From contig LSKJ01000788.1 in the NCBI GenBank assembly GCA_001557035.1, forward strand, positions 1 through 5,321: 5,321 bases of DNA, written 5' to 3'. Positions 1-5,321 of the stretch are shown in pieces (the first letter of the stretch is position 1; each line of letters opens with the position of its first letter). The notes below the pieces were generated by a model, which was given only the letters and a program-made list of their open reading frames with translations, did no database searches and was not told the origin of the DNA. Source of the DNA: Rhodospirillaceae bacterium CCH5-H10. GTDB lineage: Bacteria; Pseudomonadota; Alphaproteobacteria; Reyranellales; Reyranellaceae. A program made the position numbers and the translations under genes.

Positions 1-1
1 G

Positions 2-88
2 ATCGGACTCGCGCCGTTCGCCGTTGCGACGGTGCTGAGCGCGCGGTTGTTGCGCGGCGAGCCACGGACACCGAAACTGGATCAATAG
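2..88 (+). CDS. C-terminal tail of an upstream gene, probably a membrane transporter (partial)
   Basis: One frame is open from the left edge to a TAG at 86-88 and gives 28 residues. They begin with a hydrophobic stretch (IGLAPFAVATVLSARLL) and end in a short charged, proline-containing tail (RGEPRTPKLDQ). A last transmembrane helix followed by a positively charged cytoplasmic tail is typical of major facilitator and similar inner-membrane transporters, but too little remains to name the family. The stop lies 19 bases before the next start on the same strand, so this gene is probably the upstream member of the same operon. A chance open frame of this length in GC-rich DNA cannot be fully excluded. 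The helix-plus-basic-tail pattern and the tight spacing favour a real gene end. Confidence 0.55.
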   Translation: MGLAPFAVATVLSARLLRGEPRTPKLDQ

Positions 89-90
89 AA

Positions 91-100
91 GAGGGAGAGA
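91..100 (+). promoter_or_regulatory. Ribosome binding site of the SDR gene
   Basis: A purine-rich run with an AGGGAG core (92-97) lies 10 bases before the ATG at 108. It supports that start over the internal ATG three codons later. It follows directly on the stop of the upstream partial gene, consistent with translation of a polycistronic message. Confidence 0.7.
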
Positions 101-107
101 GAAGACT

Positions 108-1031
108 ATGGCGAACATGCTGAAGGACAAGGTCGTGCTGGTGACCGGCGCGGGCGGCGGCATCGGCCGTGAGATGGCGCTGCTGGCGGCCCGCGAGGGC
201 GCCAAGGTCGTGGTCAACGATCTCGGCGGCGCGGTCGACGGTGAGGGCAGCGGCAGCGCGACGGCGGCGGAGAAGGTCGTCGAGGAGATCAAGGCGGCCG
301 GCGGCCATGCCGTCCCGAACGGCGACAGCGTGTCAGACCCGGCTGGCGCCGAGCGCATGGTCAAGGCGGCGGTGGAGAATTTCGGCCGCATCGACGGCGT
401 CATCAACAATGCCGGCATCCTGCGCGACCGCATCTTCCATCGCATGAGCCACATGGACTGGAAGATGGTCATCGACGTCCATCTGAATGGCTCGTTCAAC
501 ACCAGCCGCGCCGCCGCCAACTATTTCAAGGAGCAGAAGTCGGGCGCCTTCGTGCACTTCACCTCGACCTCCGGCCTCGTCGGCAATTTCGGCCAGGCCA
601 ACTATTCGGCGGCCAAGATGGGCATCATCGGCCTGTCGCGCTCGATCGCGCTCGACATGGCGGCGTTCAACGTCCGCTCGAACTGCATCTCGCCGTTCGC
701 CTGGACGCGCATGATCGGCACCATCCCCGCCGATACCGAGGCGCAGAAGGCGCGCCTGGAGCGCTCCAAGAAGATGACGCCGGCCAAGATCGCGCCGATG
801 GCCGTCTACCTGCTGTCGGACTCCGCACAGGAGCAGGGCATCACCTCGCAGATCTTCGGGGTGCGCATGAACGAGATCATGCTGTTCAACGCCAACCGCC
901 CGGTACGCTCCGTGCATAACTCCGAGGGCTGGACCCTGGAGGACATCGCCGAGCACGCCGTGCCGTCGATGAAGCCCTACTTCACCGACCTGAAGCGCTC
1001 GCCCGAGTACTTCACCTGGGATCCGATCTGA
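108..1031 (+). CDS. Short-chain dehydrogenase/reductase, MFE-2 / 3-hydroxyacyl-CoA dehydrogenase type
   Basis: This is a 307-residue cytosolic NAD(H)-dependent oxidoreductase. The Rossmann nucleotide-binding motif TGAGGGIG is at residues 13-20. It is followed by VVNDLGG, whose Asp38 at the end of strand beta-2 predicts NAD rather than NADP. NNAG is at 100-103. The catalytic residues are Ser153, Tyr166 and Lys170, within GNFGQANYSAAK. The NDLGG segment, the long insert after it and the GNFGQANYSAAK segment are hallmarks of the dehydrogenase unit of peroxisomal multifunctional enzyme type 2 and its bacterial relatives, which oxidise (3R)-hydroxyacyl-CoA to 3-ketoacyl-CoA. The usual SDR Asn is a His here (VHL, residue 125), as I recall for that subfamily. 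The protein is about 50 residues longer than a classical SDR and carries no hydratase (MaoC) or SCP2 domain. The M20 peptidase gene follows after 13 bases, so the two are very likely co-transcribed. The substrate is inferred; another hydroxyacyl or alcohol substrate is possible. Confidence 0.9.
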   Translation: MANMLKDKVVLVTGAGGGIGREMALLAAREGAKVVVNDLGGAVDGEGSGSATAAEKVVEEIKAAGGHAVPNGDSVSDPAGAERMVKAAVENFGRIDGVINNAGILRDRIFHRMSHMDWKMVIDVHLNGSFNTSRAAANYFKEQKSGAFVHFTSTSGLVGNFGQANYSAAKMGIIGLSRSIALDMAAFNVRSNCISPFAWTRMIGTIPADTEAQKARLERSKKMTPAKIAPMAVYLLSDSAQEQGITSQIFGVRMNEIMLFNANRPVRSVHNSEGWTLEDIAEHAVPSMKPYFTDLKRSPEYFTWDPI

Positions 1032-1044
1032 GAACGGGAGACTG

Positions 1045-2211
1045 ATGACGATGGCCGCCGAGAGCATGAAGAACGAGCCCAGGATCGACCCCAAGGAGAT
1101 CCTCGAGGGCATCGTCGAGTGGATCGAGATCGAGAGCCCGAGCCACGATGCGAAGGCGGTCAACGTCATGGTCGACAAGGTCGAGGGCCAGTTCCGGGAC
1201 CTCGGCCTCGACCTCGATCGCACGCCGGGCCGCGACGGCTTCGGCGACATCCTCGAGGCGAAGACCCCGGCCGGATGGAGCACGGGGCAGGGCAAGGGCA
1301 TCCTGGTCCTTGCCCATCTGGACACGGTCCATCCGCTCGGGATGAAGGAGAAGGAGCTGAAGATCCGCCAGGAAGGCGACAGCGTCTTCGGTCCCGGCAT
1401 CTACGACATGAAGGCGGGCGGCTATATCGCCTACTACGCGCTGCGCCACCTGATTCGCCAGGGCAAGCGCACCAAGCTGCCCGTGACCTTCCTGTTCATC
1501 CCGGAAGAGGAAGTCGGCAGCCCCACTTCGCGCGCCCGCATCGAGGAAGCCGCCCGGGGCCACAAGTACGCACTGGTGATGGAGCCGGGCCGCGACGGCG
1601 ACAAGGTCGTGACCTCACGCAAGGGCGTCGGCCGCTTCACGCTCACGGCCAAGGGCCGTGCCGCCCATGCCGGCGTGCGCCACGAGGACGGCCGCAGCGC
1701 CATCCTGGAAATCGCCCGGCAGATCGTCCGCATCGAGGAGAAGACCGATTACGCCCGCGGCATCACCTGCAATGTCGGCCTGATCCGTGGCGGCTCGGGC
1801 GTCAACGTGACGCCGGCCGAATGCACGATCGATGTGGACCTGCGCGTGCCCAGCATGCAACTCGCGGAGGAGATGACGCACTGGTTCCTGAACCTCGAAC
1901 CGATCGGCAAGGAAGTCGAGCTGACGGTCGAGGGCGGCATGAACCGGCCGCCCTACCAGAAGGATGCGGGCATCACCGATCTCTTCCAGAAGGCACAGGC
2001 GATCTATCGCGAGATCGGCAAGGAACTGAATGACGTGCCGCTGACCGGCGGCGGCAGCGACGGTAACTTCACCGCCGCGCTCGGCATTCCGACGCTCGAC
2101 GGCCTCGGCGCCGACGGCAAGGGCGCCCACGCCATCACCGAGCAGATCTACTACTCGTCGCTGCAGCCGCGCACCTACCTGTGTGCCCGCCTGCTGGAGA
2201 CGCTGGAGTAG
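1045..2211 (+). CDS. M20-family zinc metallopeptidase, carboxypeptidase G2 (glutamate carboxypeptidase) type
   Basis: This 388-residue hydrolase is predicted to cleave an amide bond, typically releasing a C-terminal glutamate or another amino acid from an acylated or folate-like substrate. All metal-site residues of the family are visible: His91 and Asp93 in HLDTVH, bridging Asp121 in YDMKAGG, general base Glu155 and ligand Glu156 in PEEEVGS, Glu180 in VMEPG, and His362 in GAHAITE. The dimerisation (lid) domain lies at about 190-300 and includes His208 (AAHAG), the residue thought to reach into the partner's active site. No signal peptide is visible, so the enzyme is probably cytoplasmic, unlike the periplasmic Pseudomonas carboxypeptidase G2. 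An ACGGGAG ribosome site ends at 1040, only 4 bases before the ATG at 1045 and 10 before the in-frame ATG at 1051, so Met3 may be the true start. M20 substrates vary widely (acyl-amino acids, dipeptides, carbamoyl compounds), so the exact reaction is unknown. Confidence 0.9.
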   Translation: MTMAAESMKNEPRIDPKEILEGIVEWIEIESPSHDAKAVNVMVDKVEGQFRDLGLDLDRTPGRDGFGDILEAKTPAGWSTGQGKGILVLAHLDTVHPLGMKEKELKIRQEGDSVFGPGIYDMKAGGYIAYYALRHLIRQGKRTKLPVTFLFIPEEEVGSPTSRARIEEAARGHKYALVMEPGRDGDKVVTSRKGVGRFTLTAKGRAAHAGVRHEDGRSAILEIARQIVRIEEKTDYARGITCNVGLIRGGSGVNVTPAECTIDVDLRVPSMQLAEEMTHWFLNLEPIGKEVELTVEGGMNRPPYQKDAGITDLFQKAQAIYREIGKELNDVPLTGGGSDGNFTAALGIPTLDGLGADGKGAHAITEQIYYSSLQPRTYLCARLLETLE

Positions 2212-2219
2212 GACTCATC

Positions 2220-2293
2220 GGAGCGCGCCACTCCAGTGGCGCTCAAGCGTCCTCAATCGACGGGACGTGAGCGCCACTGGAGTGGCGCGCTCC
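2220..2293. repeat. Long perfect inverted repeat with self-palindromic arms, between convergent genes
   Basis: Positions 2220-2245 are the exact reverse complement of 2268-2293, giving a 26-base perfect stem. After a two-base bulge (2246-2247) a further five pairs form between 2248-2252 and 2263-2267, closing a 10-base loop. Each arm also contains its own palindrome: GCGCCACT and AGTGGCGC flank a two-base centre at 2225-2242 (CC) and again at 2271-2288 (GG). The element can therefore fold as one long hairpin or two short ones. It fills most of the 98-base gap between the M20 stop at 2211 and the convergent reductase stop at 2310. There is no T-tract on either side, so it is not a standard intrinsic terminator. 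It could still end or protect both transcripts, or be a copy of a dispersed palindromic repeat family. Confidence 0.9.
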
Positions 2294-2309
2294 ATTGTTC
2301 GATCCGGGC

Positions 2310-2924
2310 CTAGTACGCCGCCGTGAAGCGCTTGCGGAGGTGCTTGGGCTTCTCGATCTCGTTCACGATGGCGACCGCGAAGTCCTCGCGGCTGATTCGG
2401 CTCTCGCCGTTCTTGTCTTCCAGCAGCTGATCCTTGCCGAGCCGGAACTTGCCGGTGCGCTCGCCGGGCTGGATCGAGGCGGGCGGCGAGATGGCCGTCC
2501 AGTCGAGATCCTTGATCTTGCGTACTTCCTCCAGCGCCAGCGATGCGGGCTTGGAAGTCGGCGGCTGGATGCCGCGATCGGCCATATGGTCGAGATGGGT
2601 GCGGCCGTCGGCACGCAACAGGCTGCCAGCGCCAACCACAAAGAAGACGCGCTTCACGCCGCTGGCGCGCACGGCCTCCAGCACGTGATGGACGCTGGCC
2701 TCGTTCCACTTCACCGAGGCCACGACGATGTCGTGACCCTTCAGGATCGACGCCATCGACACGGCGTCGGTGGTGCTGCCCTGCCGGACGGTCATGCCGG
2801 GGCGCGGCTTCAGCTTCGATGCGTCGCGCGTGATGGCGGTGACGCTGTGTTTGCGGGACAGCGCCTCGTCGAGGACGTGGCTGCCGATGTTGCCCGTTGA
2901 GCCGATGAGGGCGATGGTCGTCAT
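2310..2924 (-). CDS. Atypical SDR, NAD(P)H-binding / NmrA-like reductase family protein
   Basis: The 204-residue product has an N-terminal Rossmann motif GSTGNIGS (residues 8-15). Arg33 in AITRDASKL, at the end of strand beta-2, usually contacts the 2'-phosphate of NADP. Later come a KRVFFVVGAGSLL strand-turn (91-103) and DWTAISPP (141-148), a segment typical of the NAD(P)H-binding (PF13460-like) group that includes NmrA-like and biliverdin reductase B-like proteins. The Tyr-xxx-Lys of classical SDRs is absent, so it may be a reductase of unusual mechanism, an epimerase-like enzyme or a redox sensor. The frame stays open far upstream, to 3479, but the true start is the ATG at 2924: it has an AAGGA ribosome site (complement of 2934-2938, 9 bases away) and overlaps the hydrolase stop as ATGA. 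That overlap implies translational coupling and a shared message. The substrate is not predictable. Confidence 0.85.
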   Translation of the reverse strand: MTTIALIGSTGNIGSHVLDEALSRKHSVTAITRDASKLKPRPGMTVRQGSTTDAVSMASILKGHDIVVASVKWNEASVHHVLEAVRASGVKRVFFVVGAGSLLRADGRTHLDHMADRGIQPPTSKPASLALEEVRKIKDLDWTAISPPASIQPGERTGKFRLGKDQLLEDKNGESRISREDFAVAIVNEIEKPKHLRKRFTAAY

Positions 2925-3820
2925 TCTGGCGTTTCCTTCATGAGATCGCGCAGGGCCGCGACCGTTTCGGCCGGCGCCTCCTGGGGGACGTTGTGGCCGA
3001 TGCGCGGCAGCATGCGCCGCTCGTATCCGCCGGTAAACTTCTCGGATTGCCCGTCGCGATCGGACGCGGGGCCCACGCCGTCGGCGGCGCCGTGGAGATT
3101 GATGGTGGGCACCGCGATCGCCGGCTGCTTTGCCAGCTGCGCCTCGAGCGGCTCCAGCATCGGATCGCCCTTGGTATAGCCGTAGCGGTGCCGATAGGAC
3201 TGGATCACCACGTCGACGAAGTCGGGATTGTCGAATGAGGACGCCGTCCTCTCGAATGTCGCCTCGTCGAACGTCCATTCCGGCGACCACAGTTTCCACA
3301 GGAGCCGGCAGACGTCGCGGCGGTCCTTCGTCAGGCCCGCGCGGCCGCGCTCCGTGTTGAAGTAGTACTGGTACCAGAGCCGATGCTCGGCGGCGGCCGG
3401 CGCCGGCTCGACCGAGGCGGCGATGTTCTGGAGATTGTAGCCGGTGCAGCTCACGAGGCAGCGCACCTGCCCGGGCCACAGCGCGGCGACGATGCAGGCG
3501 GCCCGGCCGCCCCAGTCGTAGCCCGCCAGAGCCGCGCGCCCGATGCCGAGCGCCTTCATGAACTGGTGGAGGTCGTGGCCCAGCGCGGCCTGCTCGCCCG
3601 AGCGCAGCGTGTCCGGGGACAGGAAGCGGGTGGGACCGTAGCCACGCAGATACGGCACCAGCACCCGGTTGCCGTCGGCCGCCAGCGCCGGCGCCACCTC
3701 ATCGTAGGCGCGCACGTCGTAGGGAAAGCCATGCAGCAGGATAACCGGCGCACCGTCGGGCGGGCCGTGTTCCTCGTAGGCGACGTCGAGGACGTCGGTG
3801 CGGACGGATTTGCGTTGCAT
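2921..3820 (-). CDS. Alpha/beta hydrolase with Asp nucleophile, epoxide hydrolase / haloalkane dehalogenase type
   Basis: This is a 299-residue alpha/beta-fold hydrolase. The oxyanion-hole motif HGFP is at residues 30-33. The nucleophile elbow GYDWGG (100-105) has Asp102 in place of the Ser of esterases. Asp247 (HGAADG) and His276 (IGHNVPQE) complete the triad. An Asp nucleophile followed by Trp-Gly-Gly is characteristic of epoxide hydrolases and dehalogenases, which act through a covalent alkyl-enzyme ester. The cap region contains WYQYYF (149-154), resembling the epoxide hydrolase segment with the ring-opening Tyr; Tyr150 is the likely equivalent, with Tyr209 or Tyr213 a candidate second one. 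I therefore favour epoxide hydrolase. No signal peptide is seen. The ATG at 3820 is chosen because the homology-like sequence begins there and longer versions run into the divergent desaturase gene; its ribosome site is weak (GGTGG directly before ATG). The reductase follows with a 4-base overlap, so the products may act on the same compound. Confidence 0.88.
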   Translation of the reverse strand: MQRKSVRTDVLDVAYEEHGPPDGAPVILLHGFPYDVRAYDEVAPALAADGNRVLVPYLRGYGPTRFLSPDTLRSGEQAALGHDLHQFMKALGIGRAALAGYDWGGRAACIVAALWPGQVRCLVSCTGYNLQNIAASVEPAPAAAEHRLWYQYYFNTERGRAGLTKDRRDVCRLLWKLWSPEWTFDEATFERTASSFDNPDFVDVVIQSYRHRYGYTKGDPMLEPLEAQLAKQPAIAVPTINLHGAADGVGPASDRDGQSEKFTGGYERRMLPRIGHNVPQEAPAETVAALRDLMKETPE

Positions 3821-3885
3821 CCACCGACATATAGCTGCACCCAGCCGGCGTTGACAGTCGCCCGTGCCGCGACCAGCCTCGCAGA
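3820..3885. promoter_or_regulatory. Divergent promoter region between hydrolase and desaturase
   Basis: The 65 bases separating the two divergent starts must hold both promoters, unless the genes are read from elsewhere. On the minus strand, CTGTCA (complement of 3852-3857) and TATATG (complement of 3828-3833) are 18 bases apart and each match the sigma-70 consensus at 4 of 6 positions. The predicted transcript start would fall at or next to the hydrolase ATG. On the plus strand, a perfect -35 hexamer TTGACA is at 3851-3856, but no good -10 follows at 16-18 bases; CAGCCT at 3874 is the best placed and is poor. The two -35 elements overlap, so the promoters would compete for polymerase. This is a reading by eye and the individual elements are uncertain. 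Confidence 0.4.
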
Positions 3886-4854
3886 ATGAGCCGGATCGGC
3901 GAATTCCTGACCCTGGCGCAGACGCGGAGGCTCGGCGCCCGGTCGAACCTGATGGGCGCGCTCCTGGTGATGCATGCCTGGGGGCTGATTGCGGCCGCCA
4001 TGGCTCTCTTCGCCTGGTGGCCCAATCCATTCACGTTTCTGCTGGGGGTCATGGTGATCGGCGGCCGCCAGCTCGGCATCGCCATCCTGATGCACGACGC
4101 CGCGCACGGGCTGCTATTCGCGGATCGTCGCCTCAACGACCGGATCGGGAGCTGGCTCTGCGCCTTCCCGGTTTTCACCAGTCTCGCGCTCTACCGGCCC
4201 TACCATCTGCGGCATCACCGCTTCACCCAGCAGCCACAGGATCCCGATCTCGGTCTGTCGGCGGCATTCCCGACCAGCCGCACCAGCCTTCGGCGCAAGA
4301 TCGTCCGCGATCTCACGGGGCAGACCGCTTTCCTGCGGCGCGGCGAGCAACTGCGCCGCGCTCTCGGACCCGCCGATGCGCCGCTCGCCGTGCAACTGGG
4401 CAACCTCTGGCGCAGGGAGAAGGGGCCGCTGGTCGCGAACGCTGTCCTGTTGGCCGTGCTCTCGGCCCTCGGATACTGGTGGCTATACCCCGTGATGTGG
4501 CTGCTGCCGCTCGCCACCTGGTATCAGCTCGTGAGCCGCATCCGGAACATCGCCGAGCATGCCGTGGTGCCGGACAACGACGATCCGTTGCGCAACACCA
4601 GGACGACCTACGCCAACCCCCTGATGCGGCTGCTGGTGGCGCCCTACTGGGTGAACTACCACCTCGAACATCATCTGTTCATGTTCGTGCCTTGCTGGCG
4701 CCTGCCGCAGGCGCATCGAGCCCTGATCGAGGCCGGTCGCGGCCCGTCGATGGAGCTGAAGCCCGGCTATCTCGCCGTCCTGAAGGCCGCGACCACGGGC
4801 GCATCGGGTAGTGGCGGCCGAGGCCCCGGCGAACGCACGGCCCAGCACATCTGA
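3886..4854 (+). CDS. Membrane fatty acid desaturase family protein (three histidine boxes)
   Basis: The 322-residue product is an integral membrane di-iron enzyme of the fatty acid desaturase superfamily, predicted to introduce a double bond or hydroxyl into a lipid acyl chain using oxygen and reductant. The diagnostic histidine boxes are all present: HDAAH (70-74), HLRHH (107-111) and HLEHH (259-263). An extra RNIAEHA segment (220-226, His225) resembles the additional ligand-bearing motif of many family members. Hydrophobic stretches at about 23-43, 48-68, 88-103 and 184-212 fit a two-hairpin membrane topology with the boxes on the cytoplasmic face. The C-terminus (about 303-322) is a low-complexity Gly/Ser/Arg tail. 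No clear ribosome site precedes the ATG at 3886, and no in-frame alternative lies upstream in the gap, so this start is the best available; Met23 is the next choice. Fatty acid, sphingolipid and carotenoid enzymes share these motifs, so the substrate is open. It is the only gene on its transcript in the window. Confidence 0.9.
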   Translation: MSRIGEFLTLAQTRRLGARSNLMGALLVMHAWGLIAAAMALFAWWPNPFTFLLGVMVIGGRQLGIAILMHDAAHGLLFADRRLNDRIGSWLCAFPVFTSLALYRPYHLRHHRFTQQPQDPDLGLSAAFPTSRTSLRRKIVRDLTGQTAFLRRGEQLRRALGPADAPLAVQLGNLWRREKGPLVANAVLLAVLSALGYWWLYPVMWLLPLATWYQLVSRIRNIAEHAVVPDNDDPLRNTRTTYANPLMRLLVAPYWVNYHLEHHLFMFVPCWRLPQAHRALIEAGRGPSMELKPGYLAVLKAATTGASGSGGRGPGERTAQHI

Positions 4855-4868
4855 TCGATGCGGCAAGG

Positions 4869-4895
4869 AAAAAGGCGGTCCGTGCGGACCGCCTT
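4869..4895 (-). terminator. Rho-independent terminator, strongest for the minus-strand gene, possibly bidirectional
   Basis: AAGGCGGTCC (4872-4881) pairs perfectly with GGACCGCCTT (4886-4895) around a GTGC tetraloop, giving a 10-base GC-rich stem. Read on the minus strand the stem is followed by TTTTT (complement of 4869-4873), a good intrinsic terminator about 30 bases after the stop of the four-cysteine protein gene. Read on the plus strand it lies 17 bases after the desaturase stop and is followed by the weaker pyrimidine run CTCGTCTCTC, so it may serve both convergent genes. Confidence 0.85.
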
Positions 4896-4924
4896 CTCGT
4901 CTCTCGCCGTCTGACCTGCTTTGG

Positions 4925-5321
4925 CTACTGAGCGGGGCAGGGGAAGATGTTCATCTCCGGGCCGAGATCGTACGGCGGCGGCACCTGCGAAAGCGCCGAG
5001 ACCTTCGGATCCATCGCCCAGTCGAAGGCGCGCTTGCCGCGGGAGCAGAATTCCTTGTCCGTCGGCGCGCGCTGCGCCGTGCGGTTGGCGATCTCGGTCA
5101 CCAGCACGTCGGTGTTGAAGCGCTTGCGGCCGGCCATCTGCGAGAGCGAGCGGGCATTGGTCGCGAACTCGGCTTTGAACTTGCCGACGAAGTCGGCGTA
5201 AACCTGCTCATACGCGCGGCGTCCACCGGGGCCCTGGCACTGCAGTGTCACGACCTGCAGTTCCTGCTGCACCATGCGGGCGCGGACGATCGACAGGTCG
5301 GCTTCGTTGTAGCAGATGGCC
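4925..5321 (-). CDS. Hypothetical four-cysteine protein, probably exported (5' end beyond window)
   Basis: The frame is open from the right edge to a TAG at 4925-4927, giving 131 residues. It continues upstream of the first internal ATG (5275) with coherent sequence (ICYNEADLSIVRARMVQQ), so that ATG is not the start and the gene is truncated by the window. Four cysteines are spread through the product: in AICYNEAD, LQCQG, EFCSRG and the C-terminal FPCPAQ. This spacing suits two disulfides in a periplasmic protein, and a signal peptide would be expected in the missing N-terminus. The central part (roughly 30-100) is predicted helical and charged (YEQVYADFVGKFKAEF). It resembles, from memory, uncharacterised alphaproteobacterial proteins with a similar Cys pattern and an LR-x-R-(ML)-x-Q-x-EL segment; I cannot name a domain or function. 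A strong terminator follows the stop. Confidence 0.75.
   Translation of the reverse strand, partial: AICYNEADLSIVRARMVQQELQVVTLQCQGPGGRRAYEQVYADFVGKFKAEFATNARSLSQMAGRKRFNTDVLVTEIANRTAQRAPTDKEFCSRGKRAFDWAMDPKVSALSQVPPPYDLGPEMNIFPCPAQ

Noticed and set aside
333..1400. Long minus-strand open frame opposite the dehydrogenase and peptidase genes.
   Set aside because: It is a GC-rich antisense shadow crossing two well-supported genes, has no recognisable motif and has a shadow-like Arg/Ala/His-rich composition.
1119..2033. Alternative plus-strand frame of 304 codons inside the M20 gene.
   Set aside because: It is rich in Arg, Pro and Gly with no domain, whereas the other frame contains every M20 metal ligand.
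2220..2293. The inverted repeat as a standard intrinsic terminator or as insertion-sequence ends.
   Set aside because: There is no T-tract on either side, and the 22 bases between the arms cannot encode a transposase. No flanking target-site duplication is evident.
2925..3479. Upstream extension of the reductase frame to 3479, which would give a 389-residue protein.
   Set aside because: The extra residues are Arg/Ala-rich, out-of-frame translation of the hydrolase gene. The Rossmann motif starts at the ATG at 2924, which has a good ribosome site and the ATGA overlap.
3821..4030. Upstream extension of the hydrolase to an ATG at 4030.
   Set aside because: The added segment is low-complexity, lies opposite the start of the desaturase gene and shows no alpha/beta hydrolase features. 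The recognisable protein begins at 3820.
3864..4811. Alternative plus-strand frame of 315 codons overlapping the desaturase.
   Set aside because: It is an Arg/Pro/Ala-rich shadow without membrane segments. The overlapping frame has three intact histidine boxes.

Overview
The window is about 5.3 kb of high-GC, densely coded bacterial DNA. The strongly G/C-biased third codon positions and the style of the encoded proteins suggest an alphaproteobacterium, possibly a Rhodospirillales- or Hyphomicrobiales-type soil organism such as Reyranella or a bradyrhizobial relative. This placement is an impression from protein style, not a proven assignment. There are seven coding regions, two of them cut by the window edges. 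I see no tRNA, rRNA, CRISPR array, transposase or phage gene.

Left block (1-2211, plus strand): the last 28 codons of an upstream gene, probably a membrane transporter, are followed at short spacing by a 307-residue short-chain dehydrogenase of the MFE-2 / 3-hydroxyacyl-CoA dehydrogenase type. Thirteen bases later comes a 388-residue M20-family zinc peptidase of the carboxypeptidase G2 type. The three look like one operon, and a catabolic role (uptake, amide cleavage, oxidation) is a reasonable inference.

Middle (2212-3820): a 98-base convergent gap holds a perfect 26-base inverted repeat whose arms are themselves palindromic. Beyond it, on the minus strand, an alpha/beta hydrolase with an aspartate nucleophile (epoxide hydrolase/dehalogenase type) is followed by a small NAD(P)-binding reductase-like protein. 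The two genes overlap by ATGA and are probably translationally coupled.

Right block (3821-5321): a 65-base divergent promoter region separates the hydrolase from a membrane fatty acid desaturase on the plus strand that has all three histidine boxes. A strong hairpin terminator at 4869-4895 lies between the desaturase and a convergent, 5'-truncated gene for a four-cysteine protein of unknown function that runs off the right edge.

The window reads as ordinary chromosomal metabolic DNA. The most unexplained element is the nested palindrome at 2220-2293. I did not find convincing evidence of an undescribed multi-gene system.
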